Shown here: in pieces, positions 1 to 7,055 of the stretch
How the letters are laid out: every line of letters begins with the position of its first letter
How positions within the stretch are numbered: the stretch's first letter is position 1
Assembly (NCBI GenBank): GCA_948762645.1
Contig: CAQBRY010000076.1
Location: 1-8,534, forward strand
Length of the DNA: 8,534 bases
DNA from: an uncultured Eubacteriales bacterium
GTDB taxonomy: Bacteria > Bacillota > Clostridia > Oscillospirales > Acutalibacteraceae
Direction of reading: 5' to 3'
Notes under the pieces: model-generated
What the model was told of the DNA's origin: nothing
The model's input: the letters and a program-made list of their open reading frames with translations, nothing else
Databases searched by the model: none
Translations under genes and position numbers: made by a program

Positions 1-1
1 A

Positions 2-265
2 CTTTTACCTGAAGAATTTAGAGAAATTTATAGATCTATATTATTAATGGAAAATGAAAATGATGAAGAGTTAGCCTATTTTGTAAAAGCTGCGGATATT
101 ATATCAGCAATTATTAAATGTTATAGAGAAAAAAAACTAGACAATAAAGACTTCGATAGGGCTCAAGAAAGTCTTATAGAAAGTATAAATAAATATCAAG
201 ATCCAGCGGTTAAATATTTTTTAGACACATTTTTACCTGCTTTTGGATATAATTCGCAAAAATAA
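2..265 (+). CDS. yfbR: YfbR-family 5'-deoxynucleotidase, C-terminal part (cut by left edge)
   Basis: The reading frame is open from the left edge, so the gene begins outside the window and the ATG at 47 is an internal methionine, not the start. The 87 visible residues match the C-terminal half of YfbR, an HD-domain phosphohydrolase that removes the 5' phosphate from deoxyribonucleoside monophosphates in the cytosol. Visible family marks are the helix KAADIISAIIKC (E. coli YfbR has KQADALCAYLKC at this place), a following N-x-x-F (NKDF) turn, and the near-terminal YFLDTFLPAF (E. coli YFMEIFVPSF). The metal-binding His and Asp residues of the HD domain lie upstream and cannot be checked. The protein ends shortly after FLPAF, as expected, so the 3' end looks intact. 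The next gene has its own promoter 34 bp downstream and is probably a separate unit. I am confident of the family, less so of the exact substrate. Confidence 0.8.
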   Translation, partial: LLPEEFREIYRSILLMENENDEELAYFVKAADIISAIIKCYREKKLDNKDFDRAQESLIESINKYQDPAVKYFLDTFLPAFGYNSQK

Positions 266-298
266 ATATATTAAAATATCTTTTATTTTTAAATAATC

Positions 299-327
299 TT
301 GACATATGCTTTTAATAGATATATAAT
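299..327 (+). promoter_or_regulatory. Perfect-consensus sigma-A promoter for the AAA+ gene
   Basis: TTGACA at 299-304 and TATAAT at 322-327 are separated by exactly 17 bp, so both hexamers and the spacing match the housekeeping sigma-factor consensus fully. The expected transcription start is near 334, giving a leader of about 46 nt before the ATG at 380. The flanks are almost all A/T. A full 12/12 match at the optimal spacing is unlikely by chance even in A/T-rich DNA, because of the G and C in the -35 box. Confidence 0.85.
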
Positions 328-330
328 TAT

Positions 331-348
331 TTAGTAATATATTATTAA
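331..348 (+). promoter_or_regulatory. Inverted repeat at the predicted transcription start (possible operator)
   Basis: TTAGTAATA (331-339) is followed directly by TATTATTAA (340-348), an inverted repeat with 8 of 9 positions matching. It covers the predicted +1 of the preceding promoter, where a repressor would block transcription. The sequence is nearly all A/T, so a chance palindrome is a serious alternative, and I do not recognise a known operator consensus. Confidence 0.25.
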
Positions 349-379
349 TTTATACATCTTTTGGAGGCAATTCAGATAA

Positions 380-1717
380 ATGAAAAAACGTATAGTATCA
401 ACAATATTATCCATTATAATTAGCACAATTCCAGTGGTAGTTCCTAATAAATGTTCAGCAAGTTTACCTTGCGTAAATAATAAAGAAAGTAATGTATTCA
501 ATCGCATAGACCATTTTGTAGAAAATCATCCTCCCGTGCTTTATGCTGCATTATTTTTTTCCTTGTCAGGGGCAGCAATACATACTTTTGGAGATATAAG
601 CAAGTCTTTTTCTCAAATTGGAAATGCAAACTATTATTTTAAAAATCTAATGGCTGACATAAACAATCGGTTAACTAGATTTTCTAAAAAATTTGAAAAA
701 AATTTAACAGTAAATGAAAAAATATCTATGCTAAAAACACTTTGTGAAGATGTTAAAGGGCAAGAGGTTGCAAAAGCCAGAGTACTTAGCATAATATACG
801 GAATAATACATGACAAAAACCAGGCTCAAATATCCGGAGAAAAATATGCACACGGTGATGTATTATACTTCGTGGGACCATCAGGAGTAGGAAAAACTTT
901 CCTTGCTGAACACTGTATAGCTCCCGTTATGTCTAAAATGGATCCTTATGTAGTATCTGCTTCAGAAGTAGATAAATCCAACGGAAAAGAAACCATTATA
1001 GACCAACTTTTCGGATTAGATACCCACGGAGGATATGGTTATGGTTATGGCTATGGAGGATATGGCGGAGACATACCTAAATGTAAAAGTCTTGTCGAAT
1101 ACCTTTACAATAATCCTGGTGGAATAGTAATTATAAATGAATATGACAAAATGTGGTGTCGAGAATTAGATGAAATATTTAGAACTATTATGGACCAAGG
1201 TATTATAACTGTTAAAGGACAAAAAATAGACTGCTCCGGCATAACCTTTATTATAACTTCAAATGAATGTTCAGAATCTGTCTTTAGAAAAAATCAAGAT
1301 GAAGTTAATAATAAAAATGTTGACGATGGAACAGGATCCAGAACAGAATACATAAAACATGAAAAATCATTTTTAAATAGAGTAAAAGTAGTTGAATTTG
1401 ATAATTTATCAGTAGAAGAATATGAAAAAATAGCACTTAAAGAATTTAACAGTAAAGTTGTAGATTATTGGAAAAATCCCGAAGTAGCAGGAATTAATAT
1501 AGATCTTGGAGATACTATAAAACATGTAGCTATAAAAGTAGCATCACAAAATGAAGGTGCAAGATTTATAACTAAAATAAGGTATCAATTGATACACGAT
1601 ATTGTAAATTTAACAGACTCCTCTTCAGCAAAGAACTATGTTGGAAAAACAATACATGTATCATATGATGAAAATACAGACAAATTTACTTTATATGATA
1701 GTAATCCTCAAGAGTAA
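380..1717 (+). CDS. Membrane-associated single-ring AAA+ ATPase, ClpB-D2/torsin-like
   Basis: This 445-residue protein starts with a basic, hydrophobic segment (residues 1-22) ending near a plausible cleavage site (CSA, 25-27). A second hydrophobic segment follows at about 51-69, then a Lys/Arg-rich stretch (74-108). By the positive-inside rule the rest would face the cytosol, tethered by a hairpin. Residues 118-445 form one complete Clp-type AAA+ module: GQE (127-129), Walker A GPSGVGKT (166-173), a Gly-Tyr tract at the pore-loop-1 position (217-230), Walker B IVIINE (249-254) with Asn replacing the usual Asp, sensor-1 ITSN (292-295), an arginine-finger motif FLNR (331-334) and sensor-2 GAR (393-395). 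The order matches the second ring of ClpB, but there is no first ring, no Clp N-domain and no ClpP-binding loop that I can recognise. The single ring with a hydrophobic N-terminus recalls torsins, as does NEYDKM (torsin-1A has DEMDKM). It is probably an unfoldase or remodeller acting at the membrane; the substrate is unknown. The ribosome site GGAGG (363-367) lies 12 nt before the ATG, a slightly long spacing. It is probably monocistronic, bounded by its own promoter and a terminator. Confidence 0.8.
   Translation: MKKRIVSTILSIIISTIPVVVPNKCSASLPCVNNKESNVFNRIDHFVENHPPVLYAALFFSLSGAAIHTFGDISKSFSQIGNANYYFKNLMADINNRLTRFSKKFEKNLTVNEKISMLKTLCEDVKGQEVAKARVLSIIYGIIHDKNQAQISGEKYAHGDVLYFVGPSGVGKTFLAEHCIAPVMSKMDPYVVSASEVDKSNGKETIIDQLFGLDTHGGYGYGYGYGGYGGDIPKCKSLVEYLYNNPGGIVIINEYDKMWCRELDEIFRTIMDQGIITVKGQKIDCSGITFIITSNECSESVFRKNQDEVNNKNVDDGTGSRTEYIKHEKSFLNRVKVVEFDNLSVEEYEKIALKEFNSKVVDYWKNPEVAGINIDLGDTIKHVAIKVASQNEGARFITKIRYQLIHDIVNLTDSSSAKNYVGKTIHVSYDENTDKFTLYDSNPQE
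1028..1069 (+). repeat. In-frame Gly-Tyr codon repeat in the AAA+ pore loop
   Basis: A tract of GGN and TAT codons encodes GGYGYGYGYGGYGG (residues 217-230). The core is an imperfect tandem 6-bp unit, GGTTAT or a close variant, repeated several times. Because the unit is 6 bp, gain or loss of copies by slipped-strand replication would keep the frame and change the number of tyrosines. It lies where ClpA/ClpB second rings carry the GYVG substrate-gripping loop. Confidence 0.8.
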
Positions 1718-1732
1718 ATATTAAATAATTGA

Positions 1733-1766
1733 AAAAAATCTGATATTTAAAAATATCAGATTTTTT
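1733..1766. terminator. Bidirectional rho-independent terminator between AAA+ gene and groEL
   Basis: The arms at 1733-1748 and 1751-1766 are perfect reverse complements over 16 bp around a 2-bp centre (realistically a 4-nt loop). The arms begin with an A run and end with a T run, so transcripts in either direction form a hairpin ending in a U tract. It lies 15 bp past the AAA+ stop codon and about 70 bp past the convergent groEL stop, so it can serve both. Confidence 0.85.
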
Positions 1767-1791
1767 AATATGACTAATTTAATTTTTAGAA

Positions 1792-1823
1792 TAAGACTAC
1801 CTACATTAATGTAAATAGTCTTA
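1792..1823. terminator. Second hairpin immediately downstream of groEL
   Basis: TAAGACTA (1792-1799) pairs with TAGTCTTA (1816-1823), and an inner TACAT (1802-1806) pairs with ATGTA (1809-1813). It lies 11 bp beyond the groEL stop codon. In the groEL direction the hairpin is not followed by a clean U run. In the opposite direction a T6 run lies close behind it. It may stabilise the groEL mRNA 3' end or act as a backup terminator against read-through from the AAA+ gene; the strong terminator is at 1733-1766. Confidence 0.4.
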
Positions 1824-1834
1824 AATATTTTTTA

Positions 1835-3466
1835 CTAATACATTCCGCCCATTCCTGGATCGACTGGAGCTGCTGGAGTTGCCGGCGGTTCTTTTTTGTC
1901 TGCTACTAATGATTCAGTAGTTAATACCATACTTGCTACTGAAGCTGCATTTTGAAGTGCTGAACGAGTTACTTTTGTTGGATCTACAATACCGCTGGAA
2001 ATCATATCTCCATATTCATCTTTTAAAGCATTGTATCCATATCCCACTTTGTTTTCTTTCTTAACGTTATTTACAATTACAGATCCTTCAAGACCAGCAT
2101 TTATTGCTATTTGTCTGAGTGGCTCTTCAAGTGCTTTTAATACTATTTTAGCACCTGTTTTTTCGTCGCCTTCTGTAGATTCTACTATCTTCTCTACAGC
2201 AGGGATTGCATTTATTAATGCTATTCCTCCTCCTGCTACTATTCCCTCTTCTACTGCTGCCTTTGTTGCTGAAAGAGCATCTTCTATACGTAATTTTTTC
2301 TCTTTCATTTCTACTTCCGTAGCTGCTCCAACTTTAATTACTGCTACTCCACCAGATAATTTTGCCAGACGTTCTTGTAGTTTTTCACGATCAAAGTCAG
2401 AAGTTGCATCTTCTATTTGTGTGCGGATTTGTGAAATTCTAGCCTGTATATCTTCTTGCTTTCCAGCACCGTCAACTATAATAGTACGTTCTTTTTCTAT
2501 TTTTACTTGATGTGCTTTTCCTAATTGTTCAAGAGTTGTATTTTTAAGCTCCAGACCTAATTCTTCGGAAATTACTTCTCCGCCTGTTAATATTGCTATA
2601 TCGCGAAGCATTTCTTTTCTTCTATCACCAAATCCCGGTGCTTTTACTCCTACGCATGTAAATGTTCCGCGAAGTTTATTTACTATCAATGTAGCTAAAG
2701 CGTCTCCTTCGATGTCTTCAGCTATTATTACTAATTTCTTACCTACTTTTACGACTTGTTCAAGAAGAGGAAGAATTTCTTGTATACTTGCAACTTTCTT
2801 ATCTGTAATTAAAATATATGCATCATCAATTACTGCTTCCATTTTATCATTATCAGTTACCATATATGGAGAAACGTATCCGCGATCAAACATCATTCCT
2901 TCTACTACTTCGGAATATGTTTCAGCTGTCTTGGATTCTTCTACAGTAATAACTCCGTCTGAGCTTACCTTATCCATAGCTTCCGCTATAAGCTTACCTA
3001 TAAACTCGTCTGCTGCAGAAACTGTTGCAACTCTTGCTATATCGTCAGAACAAGTTACCTTCTTGGAATTTTTTACTACTGCGTCTACTGCTGCATCTAC
3101 TGCTTCTTGAATACCTTTTTTGAGTATCATTGGATTAGCTCCTGCAGCAACATTTTTCATACCTTCACGCATTAATGATTGAGCAAGTAATGTAGCAGTT
3201 GTAGTACCGTCTCCGGCAACGTCATTTGTTTTTGTTGCTACTTCCTTAACTAATTGAGCACCCATATTTTCAAAAGCATTGTCAAGCTCGATTTCTTTTG
3301 CTATTGTTACGCCATCATTAGTGATTAATGGTGATCCAAATTTTTTATCCAGTACAACATTTCTTCCTTTTGGTCCTAACGTTATTTTAACAGTATCGGC
3401 CAATTGATTTATACCGTTTAAAAGTGATTTTCTTGCTTCTTCACCATAAATAATTTCTTTTGCCAT
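1835..3466 (-). CDS. groEL: Chaperonin GroEL (60 kDa, Hsp60)
   Basis: This is a full-length 543-residue GroEL, the cytosolic double-ring chaperonin that encloses and refolds client proteins with ATP and the GroES lid. Diagnostic elements are all present: TLGPKGRNV (29-37) and NDGVTIA (50-56) at the nucleotide site, GDGTTT (85-90) with the conserved Asp86, KAPGFGDRRKEML in the apical domain, and RIEDAL followed by AAVEEGIVAGGG, which carries the hydrolytic Asp (E. coli Asp398). The C-terminus has a Pro/Ala-rich linker and ends in GMGGMY, the usual flexible tail of the cavity floor. The ATG at 3464-3466 is preceded by AAAAGGGAG (3479-3487) at a slightly long distance. It follows groES by 48 bp with no promoter of its own visible, so the two are one operon. 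The sequence is visibly richer in G+C than the flanking genes, as expected for a highly expressed, conserved gene. No missing key residue was seen. Confidence 0.98.
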   Translation of the reverse strand: MAKEIIYGEEARKSLLNGINQLADTVKITLGPKGRNVVLDKKFGSPLITNDGVTIAKEIELDNAFENMGAQLVKEVATKTNDVAGDGTTTATLLAQSLMREGMKNVAAGANPMILKKGIQEAVDAAVDAVVKNSKKVTCSDDIARVATVSAADEFIGKLIAEAMDKVSSDGVITVEESKTAETYSEVVEGMMFDRGYVSPYMVTDNDKMEAVIDDAYILITDKKVASIQEILPLLEQVVKVGKKLVIIAEDIEGDALATLIVNKLRGTFTCVGVKAPGFGDRRKEMLRDIAILTGGEVISEELGLELKNTTLEQLGKAHQVKIEKERTIIVDGAGKQEDIQARISQIRTQIEDATSDFDREKLQERLAKLSGGVAVIKVGAATEVEMKEKKLRIEDALSATKAAVEEGIVAGGGIALINAIPAVEKIVESTEGDEKTGAKIVLKALEEPLRQIAINAGLEGSVIVNNVKKENKVGYGYNALKDEYGDMISSGIVDPTKVTRSALQNAASVASMVLTTESLVADKKEPPATPAAPVDPGMGGMY

Positions 3467-3514
3467 ATTAAAATATTACTCCCTTTTAAGAAAAATTATT
3501 TTATAATTTTTTTA

Positions 3515-3802
3515 TTATACAACATGTGCTAATATGTCTGACTGACGTACTATTACATATTCCTGACCATCTAAAGTGATTTCTGATCCAGAATATTTAT
3601 TTACTATTACTCTGTCTCCTGCTTCTATATACATTTTTACTTCCTTGCCATCAATCATTCCTCCGGGGCCCCTAGCTACTACAGTTGCTAATAAAGGTTC
3701 TTCTTTAGATTTACCTGCAAGAATAATACCGTTTCTCGTAGCCTCTTCCTTTTTTTCAACTTTTAATACTACTTTATCTAGAATAGGTTTAATTGTTGCC
3801 AT
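3515..3802 (-). CDS. groES: Co-chaperonin GroES (10 kDa, Hsp10)
   Basis: At 95 residues this is the normal length for GroES, the heptameric lid that caps GroEL during the folding cycle. It opens with IKPILDKVVLKV, the usual first beta strand (P-L-x-D-R/K-V). The mobile loop that binds GroEL is at about residues 19-34, with the hydrophobic anchor GIIL (25-28). The roof-loop region GPGGMIDGK (45-53) and the later DRVIVNKYSGSEI (63-75) are also typical. The ATG at 3800-3802 has a strong ribosome site AGGAGGAA (3808-3815) at good spacing, which fixes the start. It is the first gene of the groES-groEL operon and lies directly behind the CIRCE operator. Confidence 0.97.
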   Translation of the reverse strand: MATIKPILDKVVLKVEKKEEATRNGIILAGKSKEEPLLATVVARGPGGMIDGKEVKMYIEAGDRVIVNKYSGSEITLDGQEYVIVRQSDILAHVV

Positions 3803-3833
3803 GAAACTTCCTCCTCAATTTTGTATAAAAACG

Positions 3834-3860
3834 TTAGCACTCTATTTATATGAGTGCTAA
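3834..3860 (-). promoter_or_regulatory. CIRCE operator (HrcA repressor binding site)
   Basis: TTAGCACTC (3834-3842), nine spacer bases, then GAGTGCTAA (3852-3860) is an exact match to the CIRCE consensus TTAGCACTC-N9-GAGTGCTAA, and the arms extend by one more pair (3833 and 3861). CIRCE is the heat-shock operator bound by HrcA, which needs GroEL to stay active; titration of GroEL by unfolded proteins releases repression. It overlaps the predicted start of groES transcription and lies between the -10 box and the groES ribosome site. hrcA itself is not in the window. Confidence 0.98.
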
Positions 3861-3865
3861 CAATT

Positions 3866-3894
3866 ATTTTAAATATATATCTAAAAAAAATCAA
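3866..3894 (-). promoter_or_regulatory. Sigma-A promoter of groES-groEL
   Basis: On the minus strand TTGATT (3894-3889) and TAAAAT (3871-3866) are 17 bp apart, each one substitution from consensus. The expected start is near 3859, at the edge of CIRCE, which is the standard arrangement for HrcA control. A/T richness makes the exact boxes somewhat uncertain, but the position relative to CIRCE supports them. Confidence 0.75.
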
Positions 3895-3981
3895 CCTATA
3901 TTTTAAAAAATTAAAAAAACTATTATATCAACAAAAATATATATATTATATTTTGAAAATTAACTATATTAAATAAAACAA

Positions 3982-4013
3982 GAACCTACCAAATTTTTAT
4001 TTTTGGTAGGTTC
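3982..4013 (-). terminator. Rho-independent terminator after the M16C peptidase gene
   Basis: GAACCTACCAAA (3982-3993) pairs perfectly with TTTGGTAGGTTC (4002-4013) around an 8-nt loop. Read on the minus strand the 12-bp stem is followed by a T-rich run (TTGTTTTATTT). It begins 4 bp beyond the peptidase stop codon and separates that unit from the groES promoter. Confidence 0.85.
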
Positions 4014-4017
4014 ATAA

Positions 4018-7000
4018 CTAATTTTCACAAATCAAGTCAAACATATTCTTACCTTCATCATCTAAATGACCTGACAATACAATTATTTTTTGATTATGTA
4101 TAGCTTTTTGTATTAAGGGTATATATAGCTTTAATTTTTCAGCTGATATGTGCTTTATTCCTTCTATCCTATCATTAACCATTTGACAATAATCTTCTTT
4201 AGAAAGAATTTTTGAGTTTAATTGATTGTCTGATAATGTTAGTTTATTACTTTGAAAATATGATCCTATAAGATTCTTGCATATATTATCTATTTCTTCC
4301 TGAGACATATTATATTTATTAAGAAAGTTAGGTATATTTGAAAATATATCTAATGTCTTTTTTAAATTGGGGTCTTGCCATGATGACATTGTTATCTTTC
4401 CCTCATTGATGTCAGCACACATGTTAGCTCCGTAAGCACCATTTTCTTCCCTTATCTTTGGGTTTAAAAAATATTCAGTAACTATTTTGCATAAAGGTAT
4501 AAGTTCTATATTTTTTCCATCTTCGCCTAAGGAAATAATACTGCTTATATAATTATTTGATACAGATTTATCTAAAAATATTGCTTTATCACAAGTTTGA
4601 TTGGTAAAAGGTATATTATTGCTGTTATCCACAGAAACATCTTTAAGTAGTCCTACAAATTTAATAATGTTATTTTTTACATAACTACTATTTTCTTCAC
4701 TGCAACACACACCAAAAGCATTTAAGGATCCTTTATTAAATAAGTTGCCAACTAACTTATTCATTTCTAAAGACAGGTTATTAATAAAATCATCAGAATC
4801 AATATTTGCGTATATTTTTTCTAAAAAATCAAGTTGCTCATCCATAGGTAATTTGCTGGATATATACGAATACTCATTAAATGATTGAAGCATGGTATGA
4901 TTTTGGTATTCCAATATTGATTTGGGAATACTTTTTATACCCGATATTAAATTATAAATATAATCCTTTAAAACTTTTTTATTATTAAATTTTAAACTAA
5001 ATATATTCTCTTTTAAAATTTCAAAAGATTTCTCTAAATTATCCGAATCCGTTAATACATTAAATGTAACAAAAGCATTTCTTTTATTCTCACTATCCAC
5101 ACAAACTTTAAAGCTATAGGTCATGGAAATTCTTCCGCTTATCAACTCTTCTAACTCTTTTCTAGTATGGGATAATGTATCCTCTGAACACAAAAAAATT
5201 TCTTTTAGAAGTATAAGATACTTTAATTGCTCTTTTGTTAAATAATTAACTTTAAAATTAATTTTATATTTTATATATTTTCCAATATCTTGAATTGAAA
5301 ATAAACAATCTTTGCCTTCTAAGGTTTCTTTAGATATGGGACAAGAAATTTTTTGTACTTGTATATCGGACAATTTTTTAAACATTTTTTCAAAATTTTT
5401 CTTATCTACACCAGATTTATTAGAATTCTCTTTTCTTTCTTTAATAGAACAAGTATTGTCAGAAAATTTTAAATTATCTTCTTTAAAAATTTCCTTTAAT
5501 TTACTATCTATCTTATACTTATTACTAAGCTCCTCATTATTCACAGGATTAAATACCAAAAAAGTTTTATTGTTATTAATAAAAAACTCGTCTAAATTTT
5601 TCATACTTTCTTTAGTAGTATCATCATTGTAGTGATATATTCTATTATTTTTTGAAATTATAAAATATTTATCAGAAATAGGATTATTAAATCTCGTAAA
5701 TGACATTATAAAATCTTTTGATGAAATATTATCATCATAAAGTTTCGTCTCATTTAATGCCTTTGACATAAAATCACTATTTTTAGTATGTTTATCTATC
5801 TCTTCTAAACCAACAGGGTATTTTAAAAATAAAGTATTTATGCATTCACTTAAAGCTTCTTTAGAAATAAGATTAGAATCTTCAGAGTAAAAACTAATCA
5901 TAAATACTGGATTATAAAAAGTGTCTTCCATGAAATTACATGATATTTTGACATATCCTTTTTCCTTAAGAAATTTTATCCTTTCAGAATTAGAGTCATT
6001 CAATATCTTACACATTATATTAACGCTCTTTCTAAGATCTTTCATTTTTTCATTGTCAAGAACGTAAACTATATTTCCTTCTTTAATATTTTTTTCCGTT
6101 GCCGTTTTATAATAATTTATGAAATGATACTTTTCTTCCTTTACCGGATACTGACTAAGATAATTAACACCATTAAAATCACTTTTATCAAATTTGTTTA
6201 AGTAATCTTCTGAAAGCCACTTTAAAGTTCTTGTAAAATCCATATTACCAGACATAATTATAACGCAATTAGCAGGATGATAATATTTATTGTACGTTTC
6301 ACAAATTTCTTCAAATGTCAAATCCATTATCTCTAAAGAATTTCCAGCAGAATTATTTTTATCTTGAGTGTCAGGAAAAATACATTTTCTTAAATCACTC
6401 CAAATACCATCTTCTTTTACCTCATTAAATACAGTGCCGTTTACTTCTGGATTTCCTTCTTCATCTATACTATATCTTATCCCCTCTTGCTCAAAAATAC
6501 TTCTATCCGTTAAAAACTTGGGGTCGAAAACACAGCTTGTATATACTCTTGCTAATGAATTAAGTTCATCTTCGTCCATACTTCCAACCGGATAACAAGT
6601 ATAATCAGGCCAAGTTGCAGCATTTAAAAAGGAACTATATGACAATTTTCTAAGGTGCATAAAAACGTTATCAATAGGATATTCATTACTGCCATGTAAT
6701 ACGCAATGCTCAATAATATGATTTGCCCCTTTATTATTGTTTGCAGGGGTCCTAAAAGCTATCTCAAATTTTTTATCTATATTATTATTTTTCTCAAATA
6801 CAAGATGAGCTCCTGACTTTTCATGTAAGTAATAATACACAGGATGTCCTTCATATTCAAATTTTTTCTGAAGTTTGAATTCGGAAATATTTTCTTTTTG
6901 ATATCCATCTTCTAATACATTTGAAACGTCAGATTCTAATCCTAAAGTAAAATTCGGAACAAAAATTGAAGCAAAAAATATTACCAATAAAAATGAACTA

Positions 7001-7023
7001 ATTCTATTTTTTAATTTATACAT
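4018..7023 (-). CDS. M16C zinc metallopeptidase (PreP/Cym1-like) with signal peptide
   Basis: The 1001 residues match the length and layout of the M16C (presequence protease) clamshell peptidases, which degrade unfolded peptides inside a closed chamber. The inverted zinc motif HIIEH is at 102-106, and the third zinc ligand is Glu201 in VFNEVK (198-203), at the spacing seen in PreP. Around them are the M16C hallmarks HCVLHGS (106-112), FLNAATWPDYTCYPV (132-146) and FEQEGIRY (177-184). Near the C-terminus Arg858 and Tyr864 (REENGAYG) match the distal Arg/Tyr pair that completes the active site, so catalysis should be intact. The PreP motif SYRDPN is SSWQDPN here. Residues 1-28 are a typical signal peptide (basic start, then a hydrophobic run to about 28). 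No later membrane segment or cell-wall sorting signal was seen, so secretion is likely. About 22 cysteines are present, many for an exported Firmicute protein. AGGAG (7034-7038) supports the start. It lies 32 bp behind the GNAT gene, probably in one operon, and ends at a terminator. Confidence 0.9.
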   Translation of the reverse strand: MYKLKNRISSFLLVIFFASIFVPNFTLGLESDVSNVLEDGYQKENISEFKLQKKFEYEGHPVYYYLHEKSGAHLVFEKNNNIDKKFEIAFRTPANNNKGANHIIEHCVLHGSNEYPIDNVFMHLRKLSYSSFLNAATWPDYTCYPVGSMDEDELNSLARVYTSCVFDPKFLTDRSIFEQEGIRYSIDEEGNPEVNGTVFNEVKEDGIWSDLRKCIFPDTQDKNNSAGNSLEIMDLTFEEICETYNKYYHPANCVIIMSGNMDFTRTLKWLSEDYLNKFDKSDFNGVNYLSQYPVKEEKYHFINYYKTATEKNIKEGNIVYVLDNEKMKDLRKSVNIMCKILNDSNSERIKFLKEKGYVKISCNFMEDTFYNPVFMISFYSEDSNLISKEALSECINTLFLKYPVGLEEIDKHTKNSDFMSKALNETKLYDDNISSKDFIMSFTRFNNPISDKYFIISKNNRIYHYNDDTTKESMKNLDEFFINNNKTFLVFNPVNNEELSNKYKIDSKLKEIFKEDNLKFSDNTCSIKERKENSNKSGVDKKNFEKMFKKLSDIQVQKISCPISKETLEGKDCLFSIQDIGKYIKYKINFKVNYLTKEQLKYLILLKEIFLCSEDTLSHTRKELEELISGRISMTYSFKVCVDSENKRNAFVTFNVLTDSDNLEKSFEILKENIFSLKFNNKKVLKDYIYNLISGIKSIPKSILEYQNHTMLQSFNEYSYISSKLPMDEQLDFLEKIYANIDSDDFINNLSLEMNKLVGNLFNKGSLNAFGVCCSEENSSYVKNNIIKFVGLLKDVSVDNSNNIPFTNQTCDKAIFLDKSVSNNYISSIISLGEDGKNIELIPLCKIVTEYFLNPKIREENGAYGANMCADINEGKITMSSWQDPNLKKTLDIFSNIPNFLNKYNMSQEEIDNICKNLIGSYFQSNKLTLSDNQLNSKILSKEDYCQMVNDRIEGIKHISAEKLKLYIPLIQKAIHNQKIIVLSGHLDDEGKNMFDLICEN

Positions 7024-7055
7024 TTTGTATTTTCTCCTGTTATTAACTTATTTTA

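Noticed and set aside
47..265. A small 72-residue gene starting at the ATG at 47
   Set aside because: The frame is open back to the window edge, and the residues before the ATG continue the YfbR-like match; no ribosome site precedes this ATG.
259..289. A/T-only hairpin at the end of yfbR as a terminator
   Set aside because: An 8-bp AAAATAAA/TTTATTTT stem overlaps the stop codon and has no G-C pair; this is expected by chance in such DNA.
380..1717. Calling the AAA+ protein a true torsin, or an exported ATPase
   Set aside because: It keeps an arginine finger and GAR sensor 2 typical of ClpB and has a canonical GKT Walker A rather than the torsin GKN. The second hydrophobic segment followed by basic residues favours a cytosolic ATPase domain.
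2031..3110. Open frames on the + strand opposite groEL (2031-2510 and 2712-3110)
   Set aside because: They are antisense shadows of a highly conserved gene, Ser/Thr/Ile-rich in composition, with no ribosome site or recognisable domain.
3576..3860. Open frame on the + strand opposite groES, running through CIRCE
   Set aside because: It is an antisense shadow that overlaps the operator and promoter; its protein sequence shows no domain.
5312..6595. Open frames on the + strand inside the M16C gene
   Set aside because: They are antisense to an intact, motif-rich peptidase gene and have low-complexity Ser/Leu composition.
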